Notes under the pieces: model-generated | The model's database searches: none | What the model saw: the letters and a program-made list of their open reading frames with translations, nothing else | What the model was told of the DNA's origin: nothing | Assembly: GCF_019279795.1 (NCBI RefSeq) | Contig: NC_056740.1 | Location: 230,301,347 to 230,365,346 of the forward strand | DNA: 64,000 bases | Direction: 5' to 3' | Source of the DNA: Protopterus annectens | Lineage: Eukaryota; Chordata; Ceratodontiformes; Protopteridae | Program-made: the position numbers and the translations under genes | Shown here: in pieces, positions 1-12,400 of the stretch | How the letters are laid out: each line of letters opens with the position of its first letter | Numbering within the stretch: position 1 is the stretch's first letter

Positions 1-213
1 CATTTTTAGGAGTGCCTCGAGAGAGTGCATTTTGAGGTTTAGACTTCTAGCATTTAGTAGCATTACCTTCAGATTTTGCATGTTTGTACCTGTTACGGTG
101 GTGGTTTTGTCCTTTGAACTTTGCCTAAAAAAAGGCACTATAGGGATGGCAAGAGTATTAGCCAGTAACCTGAATCCGAGGGGTGACAGGTGCAGACCAT
201 CTCTGGCAAAGCA
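1..213 (-). mobile_element. CR1-like LINE copy A: ORF1 end / ORF2 start, cut by window edge
   Basis: Read on the minus strand, this matches the ORF1-ORF2 junction of the other CR1 copies in the window. It has the 3' end of the esterase ORF1, a tttaggcaaag stretch, then the start of the endonuclease (LNARSLNLKMHSLE-like). It is nearly identical to 2580-2794, because both belong to the tandem duplication described separately. Confidence 0.75.
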
Positions 214-706
214 CAAGTTTCAGCCCAGGACCAGGGAGAAAAGCTCCAAAGTATTACAAAAAACCTTTTAATAACAATGATTTTGCAATCTTCAGAAATA
301 CAAACATTAAAAGCTACAGTTTAAATAATTATACCAAATTAGAGATAATATAAAAACATTGCTTAAGAATAGAACCAAGTTGTAGGACACTAATTTAATA
401 TTTAGAGAAATTTTAGCTGGCTTAAGGAAATTAAAGGTAAGTTAGAAAGACAGTTATGGCATATTTAGTTGTTTTGTAACATCTTTATTGAATTATCACT
501 TGTGACATAGGCAAATTTACATTTATATAAGACTAATCAAACTGTATTAACATTCATGTTTACAAACATTACACTTCTAATGTATCATACAACCTAAACA
601 AGATTACATAAATTATTCAATTCCTGCCCCTTTTTTAAACAGGAAACATCTTTATTAAACCATCACTTGTGACTTAGACAATCATATATGTATATAAATG
701 AAAACC
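1..706. repeat. Tandem duplication, left copy (partial)
   Basis: The first 706 bases repeat almost base for base at 2580-3317. The right copy carries about 32 extra bases near 3025-3057. Both copies hold a CR1 end, then non-CR1 sequence with a duplicated AATAAA-containing motif in reverse (tctttatt at about 484 and 650). The left copy stops abruptly at 706, where CR1 copy B resumes inside its reverse transcriptase. Confidence 0.85.
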
Positions 707-2795
707 CAGTTTGCAATCATCTGCAAAGTTTGTTAGTCAGAGTCCCTTAGTGTTGGCCTGTACTTCAGCAAAGTAGATGCCAAACAAGAGCGGTCCCAGG
801 ACTGAACCCTGAGGTACTCCACTTGTCACGTGTCTGGAAATAGATTTGGAGTCTGCTACTATTAAGTGTGGGTTCTGTCAGTAAGCCAGTTGGCAACCCA
901 TCGAGTGACATAGGGATTAATTTCCATCTTAGTAAGTTTATCTATGATTCCAGAGTGGGGAATGGTTTCAAAAGCTTTGGCGTAGGTCCAATAGGCTGTG
1001 TGGACAGCCTTACCCTCGTCCACAGCTCTGGAGACTGACTCGAAGAAGTCAATCAGGTTCAGGAGACAAGATCGGTCCTTCATGAACCCAGAATGGGTGG
1101 GGTCCAGTGTTTGAAGACTGCCAACGTCTTTGTTTACAAGTTCCATGATAATACATTCCATGGCCTTGCAGATCAGGCTCATCAGACTGATAGGGTGGTA
1201 GTTCCTGGGATCCAAGGTGGATCCCCCCTTGTGGAGTGGGATAACTGTAGCTGTGCGCCACTCAGTGGGCACAAAGCCTGAGGGGAGGCTATGATTAAAC
1301 ATGACACTTGGGTGAGGTGCCAATTCATTTTGTAGTTCATGTAGTACACAGCCCGGGTTGTCATCTGGTCCCATGGATTCTGTATTCTTAGCTTTGGAGA
1401 GTGCGTTTTTTTACCTGTGTGGCTGTTATTACCAGAATTTGGCAATCTTCCAGTATTAAGATGGGCCATTTAGGGGGTGGGGGGGTGAAATTGGCACTGA
1501 ATCGATATGCCAGGATATTGGCAATATTCTTGGGATAAGTATATTTAATGCCATTCTGTTGTAGCTCAGAGCAGATCTGAGCATTGCCATTTAAATTCTT
1601 GACATAGTTATAGAATCCCTTGTGGTTGTCTTTAGAATCTTTGGCAATTTTATTTTCGTAACTAGCTTTGGAGGATTTTATGAGGGCTCTCAGCTTCTTA
1701 CGGAGGCTGTTAAGGGAGTTTTTTGCATCTTGGGATTTTCCTCTTTCTGCAACAGTTTCTTCCTTTTGTTGTAAAGTTTGTTTATGGCAGGGGACCACCA
1801 GATTGTCTTCCTTTTTTTTGGAGGAGTGCATCTTGGTTCTATTTGGGATGGCACGATTCATGCATGAGTGGATGTGCTTGTACAGTGCCTTGGCGTAGGA
1901 TTCAGCAGTTGAACTTTCAGTTCCTGTCTGCATGGGTGTCATGAAGTTGGCTTTGGAGAAGTTTTTTATGGAGATTTCCTTATTTGGGGGGTGGGGGTGT
2001 GATGTGGATGTTGAGGGTGATTAGCTTATGGTCAGACCTGACCAACGAGGGGATGACCATAGGTGTGGCGCATTGGTTTTCCATGTTGGTAATGACCAGT
2101 TCTAGGATATTGGAGCCCCTGGTGGGACTATGGATTAGTTGATCCAGGGCATTGGAATTTATGAATTCCAAGAACCGTTGGGCAAAGGTGTTGGTACATG
2201 AGTAGTTTTCCCAGTTAATGTCAGGGTAGTTGAAATCACCCAGTATTAGGGTGTTTGGTTGTATCTTAATATTTTCCAGTATGCTTAGAAAGGTGTAGTG
2301 AAAGTCTTGGGCATGGTGGGGGATCTGTAGCAAGCTACAATTTGGATTGCAGTCTTACCTAGTGTTAGTTGCACCTGGAGAATTCCAGGCGCATTGTGTT
2401 GGGCAACTAGCCTGGTGGTGTGAATATCCTTGGTGAATATGGACACTCCTCCATCGTCAGTGTTTCGGTCCTGGTTTGGTGGCCGAAAAGTGTGGTAAGA
2501 GTTGTAGCCTGGTATTGCAGGGATGCTCTTATGAGCCTTGAACCAGGTCTCAGTTACTGCACAGCTATCGATGTTCTCCATTTTTAGGAGTGCCTCAAGA
2601 GAGTGCATTTTGAGGTTTAGACTTCTAGCATTTAGTAGCATCACCTTCAGATTTTGCATGTTTGTACCCGTTACGGTGGTGGTTTTGTCCTTTGAACTTT
2701 GCCTAAAAAAAAGGCACTATAGGGATGGCAAGAGTATTAGCCAGTAACCTGAATCCGAGGGGTGACAGGTGCAGACCATCTCTGGCAAAGCACAA
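707..2795 (-). mobile_element. CR1-like LINE copy B: ORF1 end, endonuclease and part of RT
   Basis: A degenerate CR1-like retrotransposon on the minus strand. From right to left it holds the ORF1 end (about 2795-2700), an apurinic-type endonuclease (2659-1980: AVTETWF, LILGDFNYPDINWENY and VRSDHKLITL), the linker with the W/VVPCHKQTLQQ block and the RT N-terminus with motif A region (1374-862: GRS/DRSCLLNLIDFFE then KAFETIPHSGIIDKL). The reading frame is broken by frameshifts near 1380, 1960 and 2300. The 3' part of ORF2 (FADD motif, thumb) and the 3' UTR are missing because the copy ends at the duplication junction at 706/707, which is not a normal LINE truncation. Confidence 0.88.
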
Positions 2796-3317
2796 GTTTC
2801 AGCCGAGGACCAGGGAGAAAAGCTCCAAAGTATTACAAAAACCTTTTAATAACAATGATTTTGCAATCTTCAGAAATACAAAAATTAAAAGCTACAGTTT
2901 AAATAATTATACCAAATTAGAGATAATATAAAAACATTGCTTAAGAATAGAACCAACTTGTATGACACTAATTTAATATTTATATAAATTTTAGCTGGCT
3001 TAAGGAAATTAAAGGTAAGTTAGTATAATATGAGAAACTGTAATATGAGATGGGAGAAAGACAGTTATGGCATATTTAGTCTTTTTGTAACACCTTTATT
3101 GAATTATCACTTGTGACATAGGCAAATTTACATTTATATAAAACTAATCAAACTGTATTAACATTCATGTTTACAAACATTACACTTCTAATGTATCATA
3201 CAACCTAAACAAGATTACATAAATTATTCAGTTCCTGCCCCTTTTTTAAACAGGAAACATCTTTATTAAACCATCACTTGTGACTTAGACAATCATATAT
3301 GTATATAAATGAAAACA
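2580..3317. repeat. Tandem duplication, right copy
   Basis: This is the partner of 1-706. The match ends at gtatataaatgaaaac (about 3317), after which the sequence runs on into L1 3' untranslated sequence. The implied duplication unit is about 2.6 kb (707-3317) and starts to the left of the window. Confidence 0.85.
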
Positions 3318-5560
3318 AACCACATCGACACAATCCTAGCTGCAAACATTTTACATCACAAACCATACTGACACACTCCCAGTTGCAAACATTATACATC
3401 ACTTAAAATCTACCCAGTCATATTCAGTCAATCATTACGTAGCTCGTTTAAGTCTTGCCTTCTTTTAAACCTCATTTCTCCCTGTAAGTGTTGTTCCCAC
3501 AAGTCCCAGGTTTCCTGTGTAGTTTGCTAAAAGATCTCAATTCCAGTTGTTTTATCTGTTACTATATACACGACTTATAGTATAGTTGGTTTAGATTTTG
3601 GTTCACATTTTCTAGTGATTACTTTTTTGCAGCCACCATAATTAGACACAACAAGGCCTTACCATGTCTAGGCAATTCCTATTCTGTATCATAGTTCAGA
3701 AAAATAATCTCCCTTGACACACCGATCTGCCCACCCAGGGTCCCCGACAGTTCATCCTGCAGGGAATTTTTAGTTCACCAATTCACCACACTCCCAGAAA
3801 ATATGTTCCCAATAAACTCTTTCTTCTCAGTCGCACCTTCAACATTTGCTGTCTATCAGAGTAAAAAAATCTCTGGAGTGTACTTGGGGTATAAAAATAT
3901 CTATGTAAACATTTCCATGCAAAAATCCTAAATAGTCTAGATTTTGTTGTATATTTGGGTGACACACATATATCCTCTCATATTTTCTTTGTGAATTGTT
4001 TATCCAATCTCTCTTCCCAATCCTTTCTAACCTCCTCTGATTGATTCTTACAGTTATCATACAATATTTTACATGCTGTACTAATTACTCATTTTTAATG
4101 GCAGCTTCTGTTTTGGGCTCTACTGAAACTCTGCCAGTGCTGCTATTTCATTTAGGAACCCCTATTTGTCTTTTTGCCTATACTCTATCAATCCTTGATA
4201 GGGAAGGCAATCTCTAACCTGCACTCCAAATAAATTCTTAGCATTTTCCTATTCTATTACCTTTTCTTCTATAGTTATTTGTTTCCAATATCTTGATTAT
4301 TTTGCCAATTTTCTCCAATAAATTCCAGCCCCCTCTTCCTATTGTCTATATCCCTAATTTGCAGTCTTACCCTATTGGCGGAATCTCCTTTCTCCATTCC
4401 CATGTTGGGTTAGTTCTTAGGATACTTTCTGCTACTTTATGGATATAATATTCTGTATGATTATTATTCTCTTTAAAGGCCTGCATCCAAAATCCCAGTC
4501 TCTCCTCGTTTCTTGAGACCACCCCCTCACGTTTCATCATCATCCCTTCCCATTTTGAATTAGTTTTCTGCTTGTGCTATGTATAGGAGCCTTAAATGTG
4601 TAGCTCTTAAATACTTCTTCAAATTGGGTAATCCCAGTCTGCCCTGTTCTACTGGAAGAATTAGCTTATCCCACATGACTCTTGCCGTCTTCCTTTTCCA
4701 GGTAGTCTTTCAGCTCTTTATTAATTGCTATCCACAGCTTCTCCTCTGGTTGATAAAAATATGCCTGACCTGTGTATAACTAATGGGACTAAAAACATTT
4801 TAACTGCTTGTATCTTACTATCCATATACATATAACTAAGTTTCCATTTTCTCAGTTTTTGTATTATCATGTCCTTGGCTGCCACACCAGGGTCATTTTT
4901 AATCCATACTCCTAAATACTTCATTTTCTTATGCACCCATAAATGTGGATATTGCAGAACCAATTAATGTGTGGATACATAACTTGCCTCTATTGCCTTT
5001 GGTTTAGCTTTTGTATCCCAAAAAGATTTGAAACGGTCTTAAAATGTTCCACAACACCGGTTTGTCAGGTATAAAATATCTGCAAATAAGAGTCCGCTTT
5101 TCTTGACTACCATGCTAATTATATCCTTGAATTTCTGAGTCCCTTATTTTCTTTTCCAGTGGTTCAAAATATAATGCAAATTACAAAGGGGAAAGAGGAT
5201 ACCCTGGCCAGTTCCTCTGCTCAAGCAGAAATCATCATAGAGGACCCCACACACTTTAATTTTCACCTCGTATATCGTCCTAATCAATCTTATAATTTTT
5301 CAGGAAATGAAAATGCTTCCATTGCTCTGCTCATAAAGTCCCAGCTTACTCTGTCAAATGCTTTCTCTGCATCAAGACCCACCAACACCAATAGTATTTT
5401 CTTACATTCTGCTTCCCTCTGGCTCCTCAGTGATCTGTTAATGTTGTCAAATATTTGCCTTTCCTCCACAAAATCACACTGATCCATATCTATCCCTTTT
5501 GACATTACTTTAGCCATTCTTTTTTTCCATTATACACATGAACAATATAGCCATGGTTTA
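3245..5560 (-). mobile_element. L1-clade LINE, 3' half, degenerate
   Basis: The minus strand shows L1 ORF2 pieces in order. 5517-5290 reads VEERQIFDNINRSLRSQ then DAEKAFDRVSWDF (RT motif A). 4963-4721 reads KMKYLGVWI then LRKWKLSY and KIQAVKMFLVPLV (thumb). 4060-3783 reads NQRRLERIGKRDW then the C-terminal Cys-rich end. Many stops and frameshifts make it dead. Sequence from about 3780 to 3245 looks like its 3' UTR, with aataaagatgtttcctg read on the minus strand. The C-terminal part matches the L1 piece at 32885-34150, so both belong to one family. Confidence 0.8.
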
Positions 5561-6099
5561 GTATTGAAATGGGCCTGCACTGCTTTCTTCCAGAATACTG
5601 TTAAAGAATACTGTTAAACAAAACCTTCCAGATCTTTTAGTTTTCTTCCTCCTAGCTTCCTTGTTATGGTCTCCCTAAGCCTTTTCTACTTTCTGTTGCC
5701 TGAGTCATTGTGCTAAAAGTTTTTGTGCTCTAGTGTTTAACAAAAAACAGTTGCTAAACATCATTCTTTCTAAACTCATGTATATTATCAAAGTGTAATC
5801 CCTTATTTTCTGTTTGGCATTCTGCAGTTGATCCTCCTCCTGTTCTATTCCTTGCTGAAAACTAATTATTTGCACTACAAATCTTCTGTTATCTTTTTAT
5901 CCTTTTCTGTCACTTTTCCTTTGTCTCCTCCTTTCTTTATCAAATTCACATCTTCAGTTTTAGTTTTATTATTCCCACTTTTAATGTAAAACCCTATGTG
6001 TAGTTATGATGCAGCAGATGCTGCTTCTAGGGCTGCTGCTTTTGGTTCTGTGATGAGCAGACATTCCTAGCTTTAACCTTTGCATGATGACATTAAGAT
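5561..6099. other. Gene-free stretch between L1 and DIRS remnants
   Basis: AT-rich, pyrimidine-rich sequence without a usable reading frame. It may be the decayed 5' continuation of the L1 to its left; I see no motif that proves it. Confidence 0.4.
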
Positions 6100-6448
6100 T
6101 AAGTTGATAGAGTCTCCTCTGGACAACAAACACTTGTTTTTGCTGTAACTGCTGTGGATTTTTGTCTCTTCAGGATAAGGGCAAGGCCTTTCAGGAACTT
6201 AAACATGTTTTTGTTCCTCCTGTGCCTAAATTTCAGAGAAATTATCCCAATAAGCCAGCCTGTGTTTGGAGACGGTCTCACCCTCCCCACAAGGGTAAGA
6301 AGTGTGGGAAGCAGGATCCTCTTGCTAAAGCTACCCAGATTTCTGTGCCCTAGAATCTCCTTTTCCTGACAAACCAGGTACTGGCCGACTATCCTGTTCT
6401 TCTCGGCTACATCCCTCTTTATCTTCCTCTGTCCCTTTCTCTTCCTGT

Positions 6449-7045
6449 TTGGTTAAAGATTACTCAGGACTCCTGGCTTTTGTACATTATCTACCAGGGG
6501 TACTTCATGGTCTGGAAATCTCTACCCCCTTTTATGGTAATTCCTCAGCCCCCTCAGGAGCAATTGCCCTTTTCCCAGGGGTACTTCTGGATTTCTTGAC
6601 TCGGGGAAACTATTCAGGAAGTTCACTATTCAGGAAGTTCACATTTCTCAAAGGGGGGGTTTGCTCCAAAATGTTTAGTGCCCAGGAAAGAAGGCATTTA
6701 GAGACCTATTTTGGACCTCTCTCATCTGACAGCCTTTCTGAAGGTACCGTCTTTCTGTATGTTGTCCATTCAGACCTTGTTCCCTCTTCTGCTTCCTCAG
6801 GCGTAGACGGTATCTATGGACTTCAAGGATGCTTATCTTTATATCCTGATCTGTCCCTTTTCAGGAAGTTTTTATTTTTCTGTGTTGCTTCCTGGCCTTT
6901 GCAGTTCTCTGCTTTGTCCATTTGCCTTTCTACTGCCCCAAGGGTATTCACCACATGCCTCGTTCCTGTGATTGCATTTTGCAGACCAAGGGGGATCCAA
7001 GTCTTTCCCTACTTGGATGATCTCCTGTTCGGGTATCCTCTCTAG
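6449..7045 (+). pseudogene. DIRS reverse transcriptase remnant
   Basis: This 198-codon frame ends with the diagnostic DIRS RT sequence: LSTAPRVFTTCLVPVIAF followed by GIQVFPYLDDLL, where YLDD is the RT active-site motif C. The N-terminal two thirds of the same open frame are not the RT frame. There the RT reads in the neighbouring frame (QGYFMVWKSLPP, then GGFAPKCLVPRKEG and SMDFKDAYLY), so at least one frameshift lies near 6860. A 16 bp perfect tandem duplication at 6610-6641 also disturbs the coding sequence. The gene is dead. Confidence 0.8.
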
Positions 7046-7439
7046 AGATCTTGCAAAATCTTCATTTTGCCATTTCCCTTCTGCAGAGCCTGGGGTTCAC
7101 TATAAATTTAAAAAAGTCCTTTCCGACTACTCCTCAGGGTCATCTCATACTGGCATCCCTGCCTGCTCTCAAGGTCCTAACTCTCATTCCTTTTTGCAAT
7201 CCCTTTTTCCTATGGTTTCAGTAACAACCAGGGAATTTGAGAGCTCTGGGATTCATGACTTCCACCATTCCTATGCCTCCTTTTGTCAAACTCCACATGA
7301 GAAAACTTCAGTAGTTTCTAAAGTTAATTTGGCTTTAGCATTCTCATCCCCTTGAATTTTTAGTTCCTTTTCTTCTATGTCTCAAGCAGAAACTTCAGTG
7401 TTGGATTCAGCAGAAGACTCTCAATCCAGGGCTGCCTTT

Positions 7440-7868
7440 TCATCCACCTCTGCCTTCTCAGGAGCTGCTCACAGATGCTTCAGACATGGGATGGGAAGCA
7501 AGTTTTGGCTAGGTAAAGGTGCAGCAAGTCTGGGTACTTCAACATAAAGAGCACATCAGTGTCAGAGATGAGGGCTCTTCTGCTGGCTCTTCAGGCCTTT
7601 CATCTTCTCATCTCCCTAGTACCTCTCAAGGTGTTTACAGACAATACCACAGTGATGTAATTTGTCAACAGACAGGGGGACAAGGTATTTTCTTTGCTGG
7701 TTAGCTCTCATAGTGTGGAAACTAGCTACCCAGTATCAAATGACACTTCAGGCAGTCTACATTCCCTCAGGTCAAAACATTATGGCAGATACTCTGAGCA
7801 GGTCCATAACTCAATCCCATGAATGGATGCTTCACAGGGATGTGTTTCTGAACATTGTCCACCAGTAG
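7440..7868 (+). pseudogene. DIRS RNase H remnant
   Basis: Continues the DIRS polyprotein after the RT. Visible parts are a TDAS motif with the first catalytic Asp (about 7469), the region equivalent to TDNTTVMxYINxQGG (here QYHSDVICQQTGG), and AVYIPSGQNIMADTLSR with the last conserved Asp. The frame changes between these blocks at about 7513 and 7675, so it is inactive. Confidence 0.78.
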
Positions 7869-8756
7869 GGTGGTCCTCGAATAGATCTCTTTGCCTCCCT
7901 TCTGAAAAGACAACTTCCTCTATTTTGTCCCAAGTCCTCTGGTTTACAAGGTGGACGCCCTCCTTGTTTCTTGGAAGGGGATGTTTCTTTATGCCTTCTC
8001 TCCCCTTCCCCTCAGTCCAAAAGTCCTGTTCAAAATTCAGCAGGATGCTCCCAAAAACTTGTTGGTGACTCCCTTTTGACCGAGATGGCATGGGTTCCCT
8101 CTTCTGCATTTAGCCAAGGGAAGTAATCACAAGTTACCTCACAAAGTGGAGCTACTCACACAAGACAAGGGATCTGTCATCCATCCCCACCTCTCCACTC
8201 TTCAACTGCCACTGTGGGTGATAGGATTTTGATTCCTCATACACTTTGTTTACTGAGGGTGTGCTTAGGGTCCTGCAGGAGTCCAGGAAACCCACTACTA
8301 GGAAATCCTACTTATCCAAATGGAACAGGTTTTCTGGTTGGTGTCGTTCTGGATCCACTTTCTGTGGATGTTCCTGTGGTTCTTTCTTATCTATTTGAAC
8401 TGCTCGATGCTGGGTTGGCCTGTTCTTCTGGTCTACTTATCAGCTATTTCTACTTGTCTGCCTTTATCACCCCTTTAGCTTCTAGATTTGAAGCTAAACC
8501 ATTCTTTGAAGGCATCCTTCATATTAGGCCTCCCAGGAGGCCTCTTCCCCCTCCCAGGGATCTTAATTTTGTTGCAGAATTGCTTTTAGAAGGCAGTACT
8601 TTTATTTACCCTTAATTCTGCCAGATGGGTGTCTAAGCTTCAAGTCTTTATGGCTTGTCTTCCTTATTTTGATGTTTCATAAGGACAGGGTGTCCCTTCA
8701 TACTAATCCTTTTATGCCCAAAGTGGTGACTGAGCTGTCTCTTAATCAGTCTATTC

Positions 8757-8895
8757 ATAGGTGTGTACTAGGCTAATGACCCTGGAGCCTTTACAAGCCT
8801 AGCCCATAGAAGTGTCCTGGCATCATGCCACCTCATATTAGTTCCCAGTGCCTCTGTCAAGTAGACCCACTGGAGTGATCCCTGGGATGGGGATA
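8757..8895 (-). mobile_element. CR1-like LINE copy C, 3' UTR tail
   Basis: On the minus strand this holds the conserved end of the CR1 family: an aggcttgtaaaggctccaggg block, then tagcctagtacacacctatga at the terminus. It parallels the ends of copies D, E, F, H and J. It is separated from the rest of copy C by L2-like sequence. Confidence 0.75.
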
Positions 8896-9235
8896 AGTCT
8901 AGGAAGATGGTGGAGCCTTGACTTACAGCATGTCTATGGGTGTTGACAGTATTAAAATTCAGCAAAGTAGTAGTTGTGCTGTAATGAGGATGGAAGCCAT
9001 GTTGGGATGAAGACAGAAGCTGATCGTCAGAGAGTTGAGAAGTTGCATATGAATGCATTTTTCTAATATTTTAGACGGGGATGATAGGATGGCTACTGGC
9101 CTATGGTTTGAAAGGTCTATATCAATTCCAGTCTTGTACAGTGGAACAATAAAGGATTTTTTCTTTAGCAAGGGGACTTTATTTTTAGATATGAATTGAT
9201 TTATCAGAACTGAAACTGGATATGTAATTCATCAA
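8896..9235 (-). mobile_element. L2-like LINE RT fragment
   Basis: The minus strand from 9171 reads IVPLYKTGIDIDLSNHRPVAILSSPSKILEKCI and then, after a frameshift near 8990, SSQHGFHPHYSTTTTLL and TIFLDLS. These are RT motifs of the L2/Rex type (K-G-D-NYRPI and GFR-HST), clearly different from the CR1 copies. It lies between two pieces of CR1 copy C, so one element has interrupted the other, or a rearrangement has shuffled them. Confidence 0.72.
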
Positions 9236-9399
9236 GTTCACATGTAAGGACTAATCTGGCTGCCCTTGTGGCACATTTTATGCCTCAACAATTTCTCTTT
9301 TGTGCTTGAATTAACCTATCCTATTTGGTGTTAGATTATCCTTACCCATCCCATGGTCCATAATTCATTATTACCCTTAGTGAGAATAACTGGGACTCA

Positions 9400-10690
9400 T
9401 GCATGAGATGAAGCATTTAGGAACTGCCTCTGTCCACTAATAGTACAGGGGGCAACTCTGAGGTAAATGTTCTGTTTCCTATCCATAGATCCAAGTGGCA
9501 TTTGAATATGGACAGGGATGAGCTTTGTTTTACTTGAATGAGGCATCTTTTCCAGAACAATTGTATCTTCTGTGTGATATACCTGTCCTTCCAAACATGT
9601 TGCAGAAGATGTTTAGATCCCTAGACGGAATATTTATGATACATTTTGATTTACTAATATGCAGTAATCCTTGAGTACTGGGTCGGCGGATGCCTTGTAT
9701 GCCATGCACAGATCACCTCTGAGCAATCTGTAGAATACATAGTATAATAACAGGTCTTAGTCAGTCCACGTAGCATATATTGCTTAGATCTTATATCCTT
9801 TTAGTAAGTTATATCTGTGGGTGTTGCAATGGTTGCATGTGTCTGGACAGATACATGCCAAAGAGTGCATTATACTACATGACTGGCCTAATGAGACCTG
9901 AGTAAGGGGGGGCAGTGGCATCCTAGATATAGACACAATATTTGTTTATACATTAAGCAGTATAGAAGGACTTTCTTATGACAACTGGCACATTGGTCGA
10001 AAGGTAGGCCACTGTTCACATAAGTTCCTAAATCACGAAGAACTGCATCTTAGAGGTGTATTGTCACTGTGGTAGTTGCCCGGGGTAGATGACTTTCCAA
10101 AGGATATGATGATGCATTTTTTGGCATTTAGCTTGTTCATGATTTTGGCACCAATTATTTATTTGGGGCAAACCTTGCAACATGGCTAAATTATTTGGGA
10201 ATTCGGTACCTTTTCCAAGCTTGCAGTTGCCTGCAAATTTAGTCAGTCAGAGTCCTTTGGCATTGGGTTTTACTTCAGAGAAGTAGATGCAAGATGAGAG
10301 ATCCCAACACAGAACCCTGGGGGACTCCAATGGTGACTGGTCTCTTTGTGGAGGTAACTTCCCCTATTTTGATTCATGCATCCTGTGAGCCAGTTGACAA
10401 TCCAAAATGTGGCATGGGGGTTTGTTCCTAGCATATTTAGCTTTCTTGCTATGTCTGATGTGGGGATTGTGTCAAAAGATTTGGCTAGGTCAAGGTATAA
10501 AGTAGTGTAAAGTATATACTGTTTTGCCTTCATCCATTGCTTTGGTGACCTTTTCAAAAAGCTCCACCAGACTGAGTCAGCATGACCTACCCTTGATGAA
10601 TCCCAAACTAAGATGGGTCTAGTGTTTGAAGAGTCCCTACATACTTATAAGTTCCATAAGTTTAAGGGCAGTTGTAGCAGGCTTTGATTT
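9400..10690 (-). mobile_element. CR1-like LINE copy C, RT and C-terminal region
   Basis: A diverged CR1 copy on the minus strand. 10557-10270 reads LYLDLAKSFDTIPTSDIARKL (motif A) and FWIVNWLTG. The thumb and C-terminal part lie at 10200-9440. Numerous stops are present. It is older than copies H-J, judged by eye from its divergence. Confidence 0.75.
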
Positions 10691-12400
10691 TTTGAAGTAT
10701 TTTTAATAGCACCTGTTGGAATCCTGTGGAAGAAGAAACATTGAAGGAGGTTATTTGAATAGGGACATGAAGATCTTGATTAGTCACCTGGTTTGTTAAG
10801 GACTGTACAGTGTGTGCAAACTGGGTACTGAATTTGCCAACTATGGTATCTTGTTTGCTTGCTTGTTTTGACTATGTAGCTTGTCCTGGATTTAGCAGTT
10901 CATTGAAGGAGTCCCAGAACAGTTTTGGATTATTAGCATGTATGCTTTGATTCAGTAATAGGCTTTCTCATCTTTGGTGATGAGTAGTTTTATTACATTT
11001 CTTAGTTGTCTATATACTAGTAAAGTGTGAGATGCTTTTTTTGTCCAAATCTTTCATGCTTCATCTCTTTATTTCATTAGTTTAGTTTTTAAGGACAGCC
11101 AATGGGGTAGGGTTGGCTTTTACTGTCTTATCGTGAAGTGGACTATTGTGTTTAGTACACCTTGGAATATTTTATTAAATATGGAGACTGCATCATCACT
11201 TGGAATATGTTTCAATTGTCCATATTTTTGCAGAATATCCTTATTTTTGTCTCATATTCTTGATCTCTTTCTTATTAAATTTGTGGTTTTCTGGAAAGTC
11301 CATCAAGGATTGAAGTCAGTAAATAATTGACATATGACTTTCAGACTTCATGCACTTCAGAAAATATGTACTAACTCAAGTTTATGAGAGTGATATTTAA
11401 AATCTGTCTCTCTGTTTGGACCTTTGCCCCCCCCCCCCCATTATGTTAGGCTTTGTCCACATACCTTTTGCTAAAGGGTTGAGAGGCATGTCAGTAAGGA
11501 GAGTCTTTAGTAACTCCGAGTCAAGGAGATGTAGTATGTTAATAAAATTGTCTTCATGAAAAGAAGCAAGTTTGCTTAGCAGGCTGTGTTGATGTGTTTT
11601 GGAATGTTGCACCATAAGGTACCAGAGCTGTAGCTGGCTCATCTAGTGGTGGTATCTCAAGTCCCACTCCACACTCTCGTCAAGTGAAGAGTAAAAAATG
11701 AAAAAGAAAAAAGTTGCTTGCTCTTCTGGATTCTCAACAGTCTAAAACACACCCCCTCAGCTCGTTGAGGAAAGAGCCGGAAAAAAAAAAGACTTCAGCT
11801 AGGCTGACTAGCTTTTTTAGTCAAATTCTTGGCCTCTTTAGGAAAGAGAAGATACCAAAAAAGACTTCTGACTGTAGGAATGCGATTGGTGTATCAGCTA
11901 CCACAGCAGCCTAACCACACCCACCTCTGCTCTTTGAGTGAAGAGCAGGAACTTGCGATCATGCCTTATAACCCTTTGCACCAGGCACCTGCCCTTCCCT
12001 TACTACACTACTGTTTGGTACCTTATGGAATAGATTGATAAGTGAGCCATTGAGTTTCTTGAGGGGCTGTAGCTTTATTTCTAGTTGGTGTGGTCTTAAG
12101 TTGGCTGAGCTTGTACATATTTATATTATTGGATGAATAATCCAAACAGGTTTTATGGTTTGCCAATCTGTATTAACATTACTGAGTATTATGGTTTTCT
12201 TGAGGGATTTGTGAGGAGGCTGAGCAGTGAATATCTTCCACTGCTTTATCATTGTTACCTGAGGTTAAGTATATATGATTGAGATTGTGTTTTGCGTGTT
12301 TAGTTTTAGCATAGTTAGGATTTCTGAGTTGGAGAAAGTTGGCAGAATGTTGGGGGAAAAGGCGATATTGCATTTTTCTAGAAAATGGTGACAACAACAG
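10691..12400 (-). mobile_element. Very degenerate L2-like LINE, upstream part
   Basis: The minus strand gives broken motifs of the region between endonuclease and RT of an L2-like LINE, such as FWDSFNELLN at about 10930-10900 and KILQKIKA at about 10695-10675. It may be the same element as 8896-9235 with CR1 copy C between them. Upstream of about 11400 I see only weak resemblance. A short C-tract lies at 11429-11440, and two similar aaaaaagacttc-containing segments lie at 11760-11880. Confidence 0.45.

Larger units (their letters stand above)
6100..8755 (+). mobile_element. DIRS-like (tyrosine-recombinase) retrotransposon, truncated and decayed
   Basis: The plus strand carries the DIRS order gag end, RT, RNase H, start of tyrosine recombinase. 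The RT contains GGFAPKCLVPRKEG, MDFKDAYLY, then LSTAPRVFTTC and FPYLDDLL (motif C) near 6920-7035. RNase H follows (LLTDASDMGWEASFG at about 7450-7510, then the QYHSDVICQQTGG stretch and AVYIPSGQNIMADTLSRS at 7765-7830). From about 8420 to 8690 a decayed recombinase N-terminal region appears (NSARWVSKLQ at about 8610). Frameshifts and stops occur throughout. The copy stops at 8755, where a CR1 3' tail abuts, so the catalytic part of the recombinase is absent. No terminal repeat was found. Confidence 0.85.

Noticed and set aside
6449-7045. A retroviral or LTR-element pol gene
   Set aside because: The RT signature (LSTAPRVFTxC, then FPYLDDLL) and the recombinase-type downstream region fit DIRS. 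No protease, integrase or LTR was seen.
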